From contig JAFGVP010000112.1 of the NCBI GenBank assembly GCA_016937945.1, positions 1 through 59,654 on the forward strand: a DNA stretch of 59,654 bases. The letters are read 5' to 3'. Positions within the stretch are counted from its first letter, which is position 1. Each line of letters opens with the position of its first letter. The notes under the pieces are model-generated. The model was not told where the DNA came from and did no database searches. It worked only from the letters and a program-made list of their open reading frames with translations. This document shows positions 59,100-59,654 of the stretch, one piece after another. Source of the DNA: Pontiellaceae bacterium. GTDB taxonomy: Bacteria; Verrucomicrobiota; Kiritimatiellia; Kiritimatiellales; Pontiellaceae. A program made the translations under genes and the position numbers.

Positions 59100-59654
59100 A
59101 CTGACATCTTTTCCATGGGCGCAGCTTTCCTTGGCAAGCCTGTGATTGCGCTCTGGTCGGGCAGTTTCTTTAAGCCCTGCAGCATTTTGAGCGATTCGTC
59201 ATCTTCGAGCCGCTCGGCATCGGTCAGGCTGTCACCGCCTGATGTGAAGCTGATGAGCAAAGCGGTAACATAAACCACCGGCTCCAATCTTAGCCCTTGT
59301 GTTTGCGAGGGTCGAGGCGGGCATCTTTGAGTTCGCACCTTTCGCCATCGCCTTTTTTTTAGTGCACGGCACCATGGCCGCCGGAACGCCCGTTTCATGG
59401 TCGGCGAGCGTCAGCACGCCGACGGTTTCGCCGATGAATTTGCCGTCCATGGCCAGTGCGTCGGCGTGTTCGGTGATTCAGTTGCAGGCCTTGTAGCAGG
59501 TGCCGCAGAACTTTTCGATGTCAGTGAAGGTTTCGGCCGGCAGCGGGCGGTAGCCGAAAACGTTCTCCCATTGATCCGGCAGGGAACGCAATGCCGAAGC
59601 CAAAGCTTGTGGCGCTCGGTGCGCTGGTCCGGCCCCCAGGCAAGGATCGCCACC
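59100..59654 (-). pseudogene. Frameshifted transposase pseudogene running off the window
   Basis: On the minus strand the pieces read, in order, LASALRSLPDQWENVFGYRP with FRGTCYKACN-like FCGTCYKACN (DUF4338/DruA-like), a TGA, then LAMDGKFIGETVGVLTLADH, MVPCTKK, DARLDPRKHKG with a stop or shift, and LEPVVYVTALLISFTSGGDS, LTDAERLEDDESLKMLQGLK and KLPDQSA, the start of an IS1380/ISAs1-like DDE transposase. Segments lie in different frames with stops between them, so it is not functional. Both limits are uncertain because the window ends at 59654. Confidence 0.65.

Overview
The window looks like part of a bacterial chromosome from the PVC superphylum, most likely a Kiritimatiellota (Pontiella-like) or verrucomicrobial organism. 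This is inferred from gene content: a 'small basic protein' of a type I recall from PVC bacteria, an exosortase with an EpsI-like partner, a rhombosortase operon, a very long SpvB/RHS protein, an rpsB with a long charged tail, and many FmdB/zinc-ribbon mini-proteins. No 16S rRNA gene is present, so the taxonomy is a hypothesis.

Region 1 (1-17336) reads as the right part of an integrated genomic island. It carries a secreted RHS/SpvB-type polymorphic-toxin cassette (calcium-binding-repeat protein, small membrane protein, 2217-aa RHS protein, candidate membrane immunity protein, lipoproteins). It then has a tightly overlapping minus-strand replication/integration operon: tyrosine integrase, coiled-coil protein, HTH protein, Cys-rich protein, replication organiser-like protein, and CHC2/TOPRIM/DnaB-type primase-helicase. 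The island ends at 17336 in a 50-bp 3' fragment of tRNA-Arg(CCT), the expected attR. The left end is outside the window. Next to it (17.5-19.4 kb) lies a graveyard: a decayed lamin-tail-domain gene, an IS5-type transposase remnant and the 5' end of a group II intron.

Region 2 (19.6-29.9 kb) is the most interesting part. It is a divergent locus of a sigma54 enhancer-binding activator (28511-29944) and a seven- to eight-frame minus-strand operon that starts just downstream of a good -24/-12 (GG-N10-GC) promoter at 28382-28397. The operon encodes a fused LplT/PlsC/acyl-ACP-synthetase (Aas-type), a lipase-VWA fusion whose C-terminal sorting tail is cut off by one in-frame TAA, a rhombosortase, a small membrane protein, a B12-binding radical SAM enzyme and a free-standing E2-type acyltransferase. 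I infer a regulated envelope system that processes and perhaps lipidates surface proteins.

Region 3 (30-58.7 kb) is core genome: rpsB-tsf; yaaA-metX-metY behind a SAM riboswitch; rluB; the PVC small basic protein; a ribbon-helix-helix protein; mnmA; a polyphosphate cluster (HD-CHAD, ppx/gppA, ppk1) followed by 6-phosphofructokinase; nadA-nifU-nifS-hisC; two identical tRNA-Val(TAC) genes; a SpoU methyltransferase; murB; TudS/DUF523-DUF1722; a membrane transglutaminase; an FmdB-like zinc ribbon; recD2; tRNA-Gly(GCC); and an exosortase with an EpsI-like partner. The last 0.55 kb (59.1-59.65 kb) is a frameshifted transposase pseudogene running off the window.

No CRISPR array and no rRNA was seen. 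Starts were moved inward from the longest frame where a ribosome binding site, a gene overlap or family length supports it.
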